Of a stretch of DNA of 64,000 bases, positions 15,693-23,672 are shown piece by piece. This DNA comes from Tenacibaculum sp. MAR_2009_124 (GTDB taxonomy: Bacteria; Bacteroidota; Bacteroidia; Flavobacteriales; Flavobacteriaceae), in contig NZ_FNSF01000005.1 of assembly GCF_900105455.1 (NCBI RefSeq), positions 682,001 to 746,000 of the forward strand, in the 5' to 3' direction. The translations under genes were made by a program, and so were the position numbers. The notes beneath the pieces are model-generated. The model was not told where the DNA came from. It did not search any database and worked only from the letters and a program-made list of their open reading frames with translations. The first letter of the stretch is position 1. Every line of letters starts with the position of its first letter.

Positions 15693-16117
15693 CTATATAT
15701 CTACCTCTACTTCTTTAAGCTCACCAATAAAATCGGAAAATGAACCAGAAATCTCAAAAGGCTCTTTATCAGAAAAATAACAAAAAACTTTTCCAAAATT
15801 TTGCTCTTGATACCCTAATGCTAAAAAACCTCCCACAATTGTTCCAATAGACAATAAATTTGGAAATAAAAAATTATGTTATGAGCATAATAATCCTCAA
15901 GATTCCCCTCACCATATTTAACCTGATGAAACCCTTCTAATACTAATTCATTCTCATTGAAATTAAAAACATATTCCTTATCAAGAGGTACCGTACCTCC
16001 GTTAAATTTAAGCATATGTTTTTTATAATCAGAAGACAGCTTAGCTTTTAATAAGTTTTCTATTTTATCTAAATCCTCATGATTTATTAACTCGTAATCT
16101 ATACCAAATTCCTTCAT
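15693..16117 (-). pseudogene. Frameshifted SUKH immunity gene
   Basis: From ATG at 16115-16117 the frame reads MKEFGIDYELINHEDLDKIE ... LVLEGFHQVKYGEGNLEDYY like the divergent paralogue 13605-14015, but near 15880 it shifts: the original frame ends in a foreign tail at 15821, whereas the +1 frame continues the homology (NFLFPNLLSIGTIVGGFLAL, GYQEQNFGKVFCYFSDKEPF, FSDFIGELKEVEVDI) to a TAG at 15693-15695. A one-base deletion near a run of T explains it. No toxin adjacent. Inactive remnant. Confidence 0.85.
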
Positions 16118-16189
16118 TTAATATCTTTTATTAATCTATTAATATCAGATGATTCTCTATTTCTTTGATACTTTAAAAGGCACTTTTCT

Positions 16190-16290
16190 TTTTTTACAAC
16201 ACTCTCTAAACGAACTTCATCCAACTTAAAAAATATTTTTACACAAAAAACTACCCTACAAAAACTTGTAGGGCAGCTTTACAATTAATA
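16190..16290. repeat. Array spacer repeat, copy 4, with terminator
   Basis: Best conserved copy: TTTTTTACAACACTCTCTAA, CATCCAACTTAAAAAATATT and a hairpin CTACCCTACAA / TTGTAGGGCAG with T run on the minus strand. It terminates the intact toxin/immunity pair 16727-18967 and 16299-16718. Confidence 0.75.
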
Positions 16291-16298
16291 TACGTTAT

Positions 16299-16718
16299 TT
16301 ACAATTCTTTTAACCCTTCTAGAAACTCTGTAAAAGAATCAGTCAACTTATGCATTTCTCCATCTGAATAACAAACATAAATACTTCCGTAATCATCTTT
16401 TTTCACAGACATGGATATTATTCCTCCTTGAACATGTCCAATAACTAAATTACCTTTAGGATAATCATCGATACCTCCTATATTAGCTTCTTCTACAATA
16501 TAACTACCGTGTTTAATCGGTAATATATATTCTAAATATAATGCATCTTCCCATATTTCAGGTTTAAAAAAATAATCCCTTAACAACCTCATCCCATTGT
16601 TTTCAAGCATAAAATTCTTATAACTTTCAGGTAATTCTATTGCATAAAACCTTTCGAATTCTAACACTTCTTCTAAAGTTAAATTTTCTCCTTTTGCTTT
16701 AAATTTTAAGTTATTCAT
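16299..16718 (-). CDS. SUKH immunity protein of the intact WHH toxin
   Basis: A 139-aa SMI1/KNR4 protein eight bases past the toxin stop, the position of the cognate immunity gene. It is a mosaic: residues about 6-50 (AKGENLTLEEVLEFERFYAI, MLENNGMRLLR) equal paralogue 13156, whereas about 55-100 (IWEDALYLEYILPIKHGSYI, VEEANIGGIDDYPKGNLVIG) equal paralogue 14708. That pattern indicates gene conversion or crossing-over inside the array. It should neutralise the WHH nuclease in the cytoplasm. Confidence 0.9.
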   Translation of the reverse strand: MNNLKFKAKGENLTLEEVLEFERFYAIELPESYKNFMLENNGMRLLRDYFFKPEIWEDALYLEYILPIKHGSYIVEEANIGGIDDYPKGNLVIGHVQGGIISMSVKKDDYGSIYVCYSDGEMHKLTDSFTEFLEGLKEL

Positions 16719-16726
16719 AGTATAAA

Positions 16727-18967
16727 TTATTTTATTAAGTCTAAAATGACTGCTAATTGTTTATGACTTCCCATATGTTGCGTGGTTGCTAGATGAACCT
16801 TTCCAATAACTAATTGCAAAGAGCTTTTTAAATCTGAATCTAAGTCATCCATATGGTGCCATGTTAACTCTAATACACTATTTAAATCACGTCCTAAAGA
16901 AGGGTTTATACCTAATTCTATCCAACAGTTTGTGAAATCAGGGGTCCTATCACTCGTAATATTAACCTTGACAATACCTTTAGCTTTTTTTATTTTTTCA
17001 AAGGCTTTTTCAATTTCTTCCACACTAAACCCCTCGATATCATTGTAATTACCATTACCCAACTTACCCTCTAATGAAAACATACTTTCTCCCATTACAG
17101 AAAAATCAGGCGTAACACCATTACCTTTGCCTATGCCACCGGATGATGCAGGTACATCTACATTGTAACCTATCTTTCTTAACTTTGCATTGGACTCTTC
17201 TTTTTTATAGGATTTACCAACATTCTCTTCAACCTTAGCATACATTTTCTCCAATAAATCCTGTTTCTCATCAGGTGTCAATTTAGAGTATTTAATATAC
17301 TTTTCAATACCTATTTCATTTTTAGTTCTAAAAAGAACAATATCTTTATCTTCATCAATTAACTCTATTTTACTCCCTCCAGGCGTCCTCCTTACTTTCC
17401 ATTTTCTTGCTCCTAAGAAATCTTTAAAAATAGCATTAAATTTTTCCGCTTCAAAATCAATATCCTTTTTCATTTTTTTTAAATACCTATTAAGCTCTTT
17501 CTCATTGTTAAACTTTTTAATAGATATTCCCTTATAAACAACTTCAAACTCTTTATTTTTAATTTCTAATTTAGGGATACCTATACCAGGTGTAGCAGAG
17601 CTTAAAGGAAAGTTTGTATCGAAACTTACATTTACAGAAATCCCTTCTTTTTTTAATTCTTTTAAGATTTTATTATCAATCTTAAAAAGCAACATATTTC
17701 TTACTTCTTTGAAACGCTTAAATAGTGCCTTACGAATTTCATTTATTTTTTTTACGGATAGAATTACTGTTTTAGAACCTAATACAATATTAATAGCTAT
17801 TTCTATTAATTTTGGGAAAAACTTCCCCAATTCATACGCTTGTTTGTATTGGTTTTCTTCACTCCAGAAAGCAAACAGTTTTTGAAGCTCACCTATGATA
17901 AATCCTTTAACAATTGACCAATCAAAATTTTTAACAAGCTGCTGAATAGCATTTACAAATTCTTTTAAGTTACGATAGTTAAATAACCCAATTATAAAAC
18001 CGAAGCCTTCAAAAATACCAGCAAGAACATCGATACAACCGTTAATGAACCCTACTATAAAAGCATTGTTCTTTTTTATGTATTCATTTAAAGCTTTTAG
18101 AGGCTCAAGAATAACATCTTTAAAAACCTCTAAAATTTGTTTCGCTATGTTTCCGAATCTAACAACAATACTATTTACTTCGTCATATTGTGTAGATTGG
18201 ATACTGAAAGAGCTTAATTGATCAAAAACCGCCGTGATCCCTTCTTCAACATTAGAAAAATCTTTAAAAATTGGATTATAATTAGATTTTCCTTCTTTGT
18301 CTTTGCTTTCTGGATTCCATTTAACTTCTTTTAATTTTAGTTTTTTAATCTCCGCAGCTAACGCATTAAAAACCTCTTCAGACAAATATTTAGCAATATC
18401 ATTTATTCCAATTACCCCTAAAGAGACACAATCTTGCATCAACTTAAAAAACTCTTCATAAACTTTTTCTGGTTTAAAGATTTCAGAAGGATAATTTATC
18501 GCAAAATCTTGAATATATTTGTATAGTAAGCTATACGTTTCTTCTTCTCCAGATTTTCGAACATTTAACCAATTAAACAGATCATTTATAATAACCTCTG
18601 TATTCTTCTTTTTGTTTTCATTTTCTATAGCCTTTACTAGATTTTCTCCTAATGTAACTCCGTGAATCTTTCTAAAATCATTAAATAATATTCCAGAGTC
18701 ATTTAATTTTTCATATTGTCCTTGTTGCTTTTTTATTCCTTTTTTAAGCTCTATAAAAACCCTAAATTTGTTCGGGTCGTTTTTCAGTAAACCGAATTTT
18801 TTTTTAAAGTCAACTTCATCATCAACCCAAATTATTCCGGTCTTTACTAATTTTTGATTTAAGATTATTTTTTCTTTAAAAACATCAAATTCTTGTTCTT
18901 CAAGCGTCTTAAAATCAAACGGAGGCGTAAAATCAAATTTATCAGCAAACTTAAATTTGTTACTCAT
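16727..18967 (-). CDS. Intact polymorphic toxin with WHH nuclease tip
   Basis: The 746-aa protein starts at ATG 18965-18967 (MSNKFKFADKFDFTPPFDFK). The N-terminal ~290 residues are charged and helical and have no signal peptide, so export is not by Sec; loading into a particle is plausible. A hydrophobic glycine-rich patch at about 296-331 (FIVGFINGCIDVLAGIFEGF) could help membrane passage. About 340-560 is a Lys-rich trunk. The tip has W703-H-H705 (LELTWHHMDDLDSDLKSSLQ) and further His in VHLATTQHMGSH, the pattern of HNH/Endo VII-type WHH nucleases, so DNA is the expected target. It is preceded by the 1167-aa gene and followed by its SUKH protein. Confidence 0.85.
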   Translation of the reverse strand: MSNKFKFADKFDFTPPFDFKTLEEQEFDVFKEKIILNQKLVKTGIIWVDDEVDFKKKFGLLKNDPNKFRVFIELKKGIKKQQGQYEKLNDSGILFNDFRKIHGVTLGENLVKAIENENKKKNTEVIINDLFNWLNVRKSGEEETYSLLYKYIQDFAINYPSEIFKPEKVYEEFFKLMQDCVSLGVIGINDIAKYLSEEVFNALAAEIKKLKLKEVKWNPESKDKEGKSNYNPIFKDFSNVEEGITAVFDQLSSFSIQSTQYDEVNSIVVRFGNIAKQILEVFKDVILEPLKALNEYIKKNNAFIVGFINGCIDVLAGIFEGFGFIIGLFNYRNLKEFVNAIQQLVKNFDWSIVKGFIIGELQKLFAFWSEENQYKQAYELGKFFPKLIEIAINIVLGSKTVILSVKKINEIRKALFKRFKEVRNMLLFKIDNKILKELKKEGISVNVSFDTNFPLSSATPGIGIPKLEIKNKEFEVVYKGISIKKFNNEKELNRYLKKMKKDIDFEAEKFNAIFKDFLGARKWKVRRTPGGSKIELIDEDKDIVLFRTKNEIGIEKYIKYSKLTPDEKQDLLEKMYAKVEENVGKSYKKEESNAKLRKIGYNVDVPASSGGIGKGNGVTPDFSVMGESMFSLEGKLGNGNYNDIEGFSVEEIEKAFEKIKKAKGIVKVNITSDRTPDFTNCWIELGINPSLGRDLNSVLELTWHHMDDLDSDLKSSLQLVIGKVHLATTQHMGSHKQLAVILDLIK

Positions 18968-18998
18968 GTATTTTACTTTTTTTAAATATTGTAGCTTA

Positions 18999-19026
18999 AT
19001 ACGACCCTAAGTTTATAGGGTCGTAT
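18999..19026. terminator. Strong hairpin between the 1167-aa gene and the toxin
   Basis: ATACGACCCTA (18999-19009) pairs perfectly with TAGGGTCGTAT (19016-19026). No T run follows on the minus strand, so it may attenuate or process the transcript rather than fully stop it; the toxin gene has no evident promoter of its own. Confidence 0.6.
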
Positions 19027-19053
19027 GATTCTATAACAATAAGAATTAATGAA

Positions 19054-22000
19054 TTATACTACTTCATTAGTTTGACCTACAATATCGAAGTCAACACCAT
19101 CAGGTGATGTTTTTACCGTATCAAACAATCCATTCCCTTCACATGTTGGATTACATGGCAAACCACCTTCATTTAACGCTACAGAATCTGCCTGCAAAAC
19201 AGTTAATGATGTTGGAACCCTTGTTTCCCAGGTATCTTCAACTTCTCCTTGAATAGTTTGTAATTCTTCCGCTATAGACAGATACAAGTCATCATCCATA
19301 TCAGTAACCATTCCTTTACCATTCCAGATTTCGCCAGTTTTCATAAACCAGTTAACCGCATCTTCAAACCCAGAACGAACAGGAATTACAGCTCTTGCCA
19401 TAGCACTTTGTAAAAAGGCTTTAAAAATAGGATCATTCCCCCCTTCAATCTTTACAGCTGTTTTCCAGTTATCTTGAGCCCCATAAAAATAAGGATAGAA
19501 GGTATACGCCATAATTTCCCAATCGAATGCTTGTTCGAAAAACTTCACGACTTCAAGATGATTCTGAAAACGTTCGCCTGTTTTTACCGTCTTATAATTC
19601 TCGTTCTCATAATGACTCTTCGCCGTTTTAATATTAAACGGTTTAGTCATCAAATCAATAGCTACGCGCTTTAACTCTCTTTTTTCAATAATTCTATTTG
19701 ACAATGAACTTTTTCCTAAAGCTGAACCTTCCTTTTCCCTTTCTTGCTTTTCTTTCTCAGTTTTTTGTAAAATTAATTTAGATTCATATTCCTCAAGATC
19801 TATTTTATAATCCCGTAACATTGTGTTATAGCCATCTATTATTTTTTTATAGGCTTTCCTTTGCCATTCAATTCCGGCTTCAGAAGTAAGATTACAAGTT
19901 ACCTTAAGACTCAGGTCAAAAGCACCAATATCCCATGTTCTAATAGAATAATGAAGCTCTCTTTTAATCTTATTCAGACTACCAGAATTATGAAAACTCT
20001 TATGCCCCCATTTACCAGCTCCTTCTCCACCAACTATAGCTCCCATACCACAATTTCTATCTACACCTCCTTGAGCGACACCTCCCGAAATAGCAACCTC
20101 AAAGTAATCAACCGAATACCCTTCAGGGATCTGAAGCACATAACTCGCCGATCCTCCCATTCTTTGGAAAGTACCTGTTTGCGCTGCATTTATAGTTTGT
20201 GAAGAAACATTTGGTGTATCAATATCAACATTGTAAATACTTTCGAGCAGCTGATAATTGGCATTTTTAATATCGGATGAATTAAGTATTGGATTGTTTT
20301 CTAAATCCTTTGGGTGTATTGGTTTTTTAGGAGGCTGAATAACTAACCCGTCATTCTGACCATCTTCTTTACTATTTAACAAGAACTTTGCTGGTTCAGG
20401 CAAGGCAAACTCATACATTAATCGCTTACCATAGTTTACCATTTTGTTCTTGTACACTTTATCCACCCATCGGTAAACTCCATTAATATGCCTCTCTCCT
20501 TTGCTGTTATCAAAGCCATGAGAATTATTCTCCTCAAACTCTTGAAGCATTCTAGAAGTTCTTTTAACACTAGTTTTCTGAATGACACGTTCCAATGCTC
20601 TCTCCGTAACATCCTGTGCATATGTTTTCGCTTTTAAGTTTGAATCCGAAATCGAATTATTTGAAGAACTCCCATAATTCAAACTGACACTAGCACCAAA
20701 TCCAGAATATCCCGCACTTGCACCAAAAGTAGTTGCTGAATCTTTATTTACAATGGAAGTCGTTTCGTTTTGAAGTTCATTTCTTTCGGTGGAAGTTGTA
20801 TCTGTTAAATTCTCCGATTCTTTTTCTGAATTTTTTTCAGTAGTACTTTCATAACTTATCAGGTTACTTGTTGATCTCTCTTTGTACTCTCTTGCCATGA
20901 TATTCTCAATATGCGAGACTTCCCCAGGCACATAGCAGCAAATTTCTTGCTCAACTCGTCTAAAATCAGCAATACCTAATTGAGAAACGCCATATAACAC
21001 ACCTTCACCTCCTTCATTGGAGTCAGCATTACCAACCTCAATACATCTACCAAAGATTCCGCTAGATTCAAGATACCCATCATCAGCAAAAACCTTAAAA
21101 TCATCAGGACCGAACTCTAAAGAAATACCATTACTAAAAGAAAAAGAAGCCTTTAATTTATACACTCCTTTATTAATAATATTGTTTTTATCTGGAAATA
21201 ACTCAATAACCAAAGTAGTATCGGAAATACTTCTATTTAGTTTCACTGTAGTACCAGAAAATAAAACATCACCATTCACATTAGTCAATTCATAATTTGA
21301 AGAATTGACATCTAAAGCTAGAGAGTTTTCAACCTTCAATCTAATAAAAACACTGAAAGATTTATCTTTATTAGCATCTATATGACCTGTATAAGAATAT
21401 AATGGTTTTTGATTTTCAACATTAACACTAACACTCTCTCCTAAAACATTCAAGTTTTTAACTCTCTCCGGTGTAGAATTAAAAATCGTTTTATACTGTG
21501 TTTTAATCCTTTCATTAAGCACCTCCTTAACTTCGTCAAATGTTTCGAGAGGTTTGATTTCTTCAAGATTTAAAAAATCAAGTGTTTCAGATGAGAATTG
21601 TAAATCAGCATCAGGTATATTTATTCCTCGATCAATTTCTTTAGCTTTAATATATTCGAATGCTGCAAGATCTAAATTTGGGTAGGTTTCAAAAGATTTC
21701 TCCAATCCAGACTCAACATCAAAATACCTATGCACTGTTGGTTTGGCGGCTTCCTTTACTGAGGCCACTTCGGCATTATAAGCATTTAAGGCAATTTTAT
21801 ACCTAGAATCTTCTTTTCTTCTGTAGATATTCTCTTTTTTCTCAATCTCCGACAATACCTGCTTATATTGATCTGCTCTTTTTTTGGCTTGCTCAACCTT
21901 TAAATCAGCTTTCATATAGTTTGTCAGACTAGTAGAAAGTGTTGGCTTTTGATTTAATGTCTGTTCCTTACTCGATAAAACAACTTCTTTCGGAATCACA

Positions 22001-22557
22001 ACACTAGCATTAGCCCTACGTATGAAATTCTTCTCATCCTCATCAGTAAAAACAATTTCTCCCACTAATTCAGGTGAAAACCCAGCTTCAAAATCCCTGA
22101 AGGCTTTTAAAAACTGATTCGTTACTAACAACTGAATTAAATACTCTCTTATACTTACCGACGCCTTATTGATCGTTTGATAAAATAAATTATCCCAAAC
22201 TAAACGCTCTTCATCAAGGGTAAGTACCTGAGCATTATTAAGGTTAGATGCGATAGCAGCATATGACAAGTCGTTTTTATGACGAACTAACCAATTTGAA
22301 AACTCATAAAGACCAGCATGCAACCCTTTTACTTCTTCTTTCTTCTCTATCGGAATAAACCCAGTATTGAATGCAGACTTCAATGCTTGTTTTCTTTCCT
22401 CTTCTTTTGATACGTTTTGAACAGCTTTAAAAGCTAAACTCTCTCCTTTTTTTGACTCAGGAAATTCAACAAACCCCTTTTCTTTGTCTTCAATAGTTTG
22501 CGCACCACGCAACGTTACAAACCTAAATAGGTTTGATTTGATTGGTTTCTTACTCAT
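19054..22557 (-). CDS. Large island protein of unknown function (1167 aa)
   Basis: Starts MSKKPIKSNLFRFVTLRGAQ, with no signal peptide or membrane segment. Visible regions: a helical N-terminal domain (1-200), a coiled coil (about 219-269, KKRADQYKQVLSEIEKKE), a beta-rich domain (~370-500), a Ser/Thr/Glu linker (~560-610), a Gly/Ser-rich stretch (~612-635, FGASAGYSGFGASVSLNYGS), then a strongly patterned segment (~640-715: RALERVIQKTSVKRTSRMLQ, EENNSHGFDN, GVYRWVDKVYKNKMVNYGKR). My recollection is that long Bacteroidota proteins with the HGFDN/YRWVDK/YGKRL pattern occur near contractile-injection loci, but this is not verifiable here. First gene of the operator-controlled operon. Confidence 0.7.
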   Translation of the reverse strand: MSKKPIKSNLFRFVTLRGAQTIEDKEKGFVEFPESKKGESLAFKAVQNVSKEEERKQALKSAFNTGFIPIEKKEEVKGLHAGLYEFSNWLVRHKNDLSYAAIASNLNNAQVLTLDEERLVWDNLFYQTINKASVSIREYLIQLLVTNQFLKAFRDFEAGFSPELVGEIVFTDEDEKNFIRRANASVVIPKEVVLSSKEQTLNQKPTLSTSLTNYMKADLKVEQAKKRADQYKQVLSEIEKKENIYRRKEDSRYKIALNAYNAEVASVKEAAKPTVHRYFDVESGLEKSFETYPNLDLAAFEYIKAKEIDRGINIPDADLQFSSETLDFLNLEEIKPLETFDEVKEVLNERIKTQYKTIFNSTPERVKNLNVLGESVSVNVENQKPLYSYTGHIDANKDKSFSVFIRLKVENSLALDVNSSNYELTNVNGDVLFSGTTVKLNRSISDTTLVIELFPDKNNIINKGVYKLKASFSFSNGISLEFGPDDFKVFADDGYLESSGIFGRCIEVGNADSNEGGEGVLYGVSQLGIADFRRVEQEICCYVPGEVSHIENIMAREYKERSTSNLISYESTTEKNSEKESENLTDTTSTERNELQNETTSIVNKDSATTFGASAGYSGFGASVSLNYGSSSNNSISDSNLKAKTYAQDVTERALERVIQKTSVKRTSRMLQEFEENNSHGFDNSKGERHINGVYRWVDKVYKNKMVNYGKRLMYEFALPEPAKFLLNSKEDGQNDGLVIQPPKKPIHPKDLENNPILNSSDIKNANYQLLESIYNVDIDTPNVSSQTINAAQTGTFQRMGGSASYVLQIPEGYSVDYFEVAISGGVAQGGVDRNCGMGAIVGGEGAGKWGHKSFHNSGSLNKIKRELHYSIRTWDIGAFDLSLKVTCNLTSEAGIEWQRKAYKKIIDGYNTMLRDYKIDLEEYESKLILQKTEKEKQEREKEGSALGKSSLSNRIIEKRELKRVAIDLMTKPFNIKTAKSHYENENYKTVKTGERFQNHLEVVKFFEQAFDWEIMAYTFYPYFYGAQDNWKTAVKIEGGNDPIFKAFLQSAMARAVIPVRSGFEDAVNWFMKTGEIWNGKGMVTDMDDDLYLSIAEELQTIQGEVEDTWETRVPTSLTVLQADSVALNEGGLPCNPTCEGNGLFDTVKTSPDGVDFDIVGQTNEVV

Positions 22558-22734
22558 TTTTAATATTTTTTAAATTATTAACTAAGCCCTTTAGAGCAAC
22601 TGTTTATTGCTTACCTAACAGCTCATTAGCGAACTTAATTCAATAAAATGTTTGAAATTTTGAGTGAGATTTTAAAAAAATGAAGAAATTCAAGTTAAAA
22701 CCTCTAAAACACAATCACTAAAACTACACAAATG

Positions 22735-22764
22735 TTTGATTTTTACAATTTTTTCGTATATTAG
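22735..22764 (+). promoter_or_regulatory. Probable promoter of the XRE-S24 repressor
   Basis: TTTG (22735-22738) is followed after 18 bases by TATATTAG (22757-22764), one mismatch from TAnnTTTG. The resulting leader would cross both operator 10-mers at 22791 and 22832, compatible with autoregulation. Confidence 0.5.
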
Positions 22765-22780
22765 CAATCAAATTACAATG

Positions 22781-22841
22781 CAAATATATAACATTTTACA
22801 GAAACACACAAACAAAAGTTACTCTTTTTATTGTAAAATGT
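22781..22841 (-). promoter_or_regulatory. Promoter of the toxin operon with operator repeats
   Basis: Minus strand: TTTG (22809-22812), 20-base spacer, TATATTTG (22781-22788). The 10-mer ACATTTTACA occupies 22791-22800 within the spacer and its inverse TGTAAAATGT is at 22832-22841. Spacer, boxes and 10-mer position are almost the same as in the lysis promoter 6276-6334. The leader to the ATG at 22557 is about 215 bases and contains no gene. Confidence 0.8.
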
Positions 22842-22867
22842 TTCAACCTACTTAAACATGCAGCCGG

Positions 22868-23668
22868 ATGGAAATCTCACAACGAATAACAGCTATCAGA
22901 GATACTTTTAACCTTAATAATTTTTCGTTTTCTAAACGCATTGGTGTCACGGGAACTACTGTAGATAGTATCATTAACGGTAGACCTCAGCCTGATGGTA
23001 GCCGAAAAAGAACAAAGCCTGGTTATGATGTTTTAACCGCTATTATTAACGAATTTGATATTAATCCTGATTATTTATTTGGAAAAAGTGATACGATGTT
23101 AAAGTCAGACACTACTCAAATTCAAACATATTCTGGAGTTCCTCAGGTGGTCGCTGTTAATCCGACTGGAAATGAAAATATAATCTATGTACCTATTCAA
23201 GCCAGAGCAGGCTATTTAAATGGATATGGTGATGCCAATTATATTGAACAACTTCCTTCTTTTCACATGCCGCACCTTAATAACGGAACCTATCGTTGTT
23301 TTGAAGTTCAAGGAAATTCAATGGTTCGTACTTTTTTCGATGGAGATTTAGTTTTTGGAAAATATGTTGAAAATCTTCATGACATTAAAGATGGCCGTGT
23401 GTATATTATCGTTACTAAAAACGATGGCATTGTTTTAAAACGTGTTATTAACCGAATTGAAGAACGTAGCAAATTAATATTAAAAAGCGATAACAAAACA
23501 GGTAATTACCCTACCTACACTATTAATGCCGAAGAAATTATGGAGGTTTGGTATGTTACTATGTTTGCATCAAAACAAATGCCTGAACCCGTTGATGTTT
23601 ATGACAGGCTACATGACCTGGAAAGCAAGGTGGTTGAGTTAGAGCAACAAATTGGTAGCCCTAATTAA
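22868..23668 (+). CDS. XRE-S24 (cI/LexA-like) repressor of the island
   Basis: A 266-aa protein with an N-terminal helix-turn-helix (about 1-70, KRIGVTGTTVDSIINGRPQP) and a C-terminal S24 peptidase/dimerisation domain: possible cleavage site A114-G115 in QARAGYLNGYGD, Ser151 in EVQGNSMVRTFFDGD and Lys191 in DGIVLKRVI, the Ser-Lys pair of LexA-type self-cleavage. The tail (240-266) looks like a short coiled coil. It is divergent from the toxin operon across an operator-bearing region. By analogy to phage repressors it would hold the operon off until DNA damage; RecA-dependent cleavage is inferred. The ATG used lies after a weak GCCGG. Confidence 0.85.
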   Translation: MEISQRITAIRDTFNLNNFSFSKRIGVTGTTVDSIINGRPQPDGSRKRTKPGYDVLTAIINEFDINPDYLFGKSDTMLKSDTTQIQTYSGVPQVVAVNPTGNENIIYVPIQARAGYLNGYGDANYIEQLPSFHMPHLNNGTYRCFEVQGNSMVRTFFDGDLVFGKYVENLHDIKDGRVYIIVTKNDGIVLKRVINRIEERSKLILKSDNKTGNYPTYTINAEEIMEVWYVTMFASKQMPEPVDVYDRLHDLESKVVELEQQIGSPN

Positions 23669-23672
23669 CGAT

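Noticed and set aside
15821..16117. Intact 98-aa immunity protein
   Set aside because: The last ~18 residues are frameshifted; homology continues in the next frame to 15693, so it is a pseudogene.
7092..18967. Type VI secretion effector cluster
   Set aside because: No VgrG, PAAR, Hcp or MIX/Rhs hallmark found in the toxins; the linked lysis genes argue for a released particle instead.
1..22557. Complete prophage
   Set aside because: No capsid, terminase, portal, integrase or replication gene is visible in the window; only lysis, fibre and repressor functions are. The left side is unseen, so this is provisional.
23652..23672. TTG start for the DUF6973 gene
   Set aside because: It would overlap the repressor gene and spoil the signal peptide; ATG at 23673 is better.
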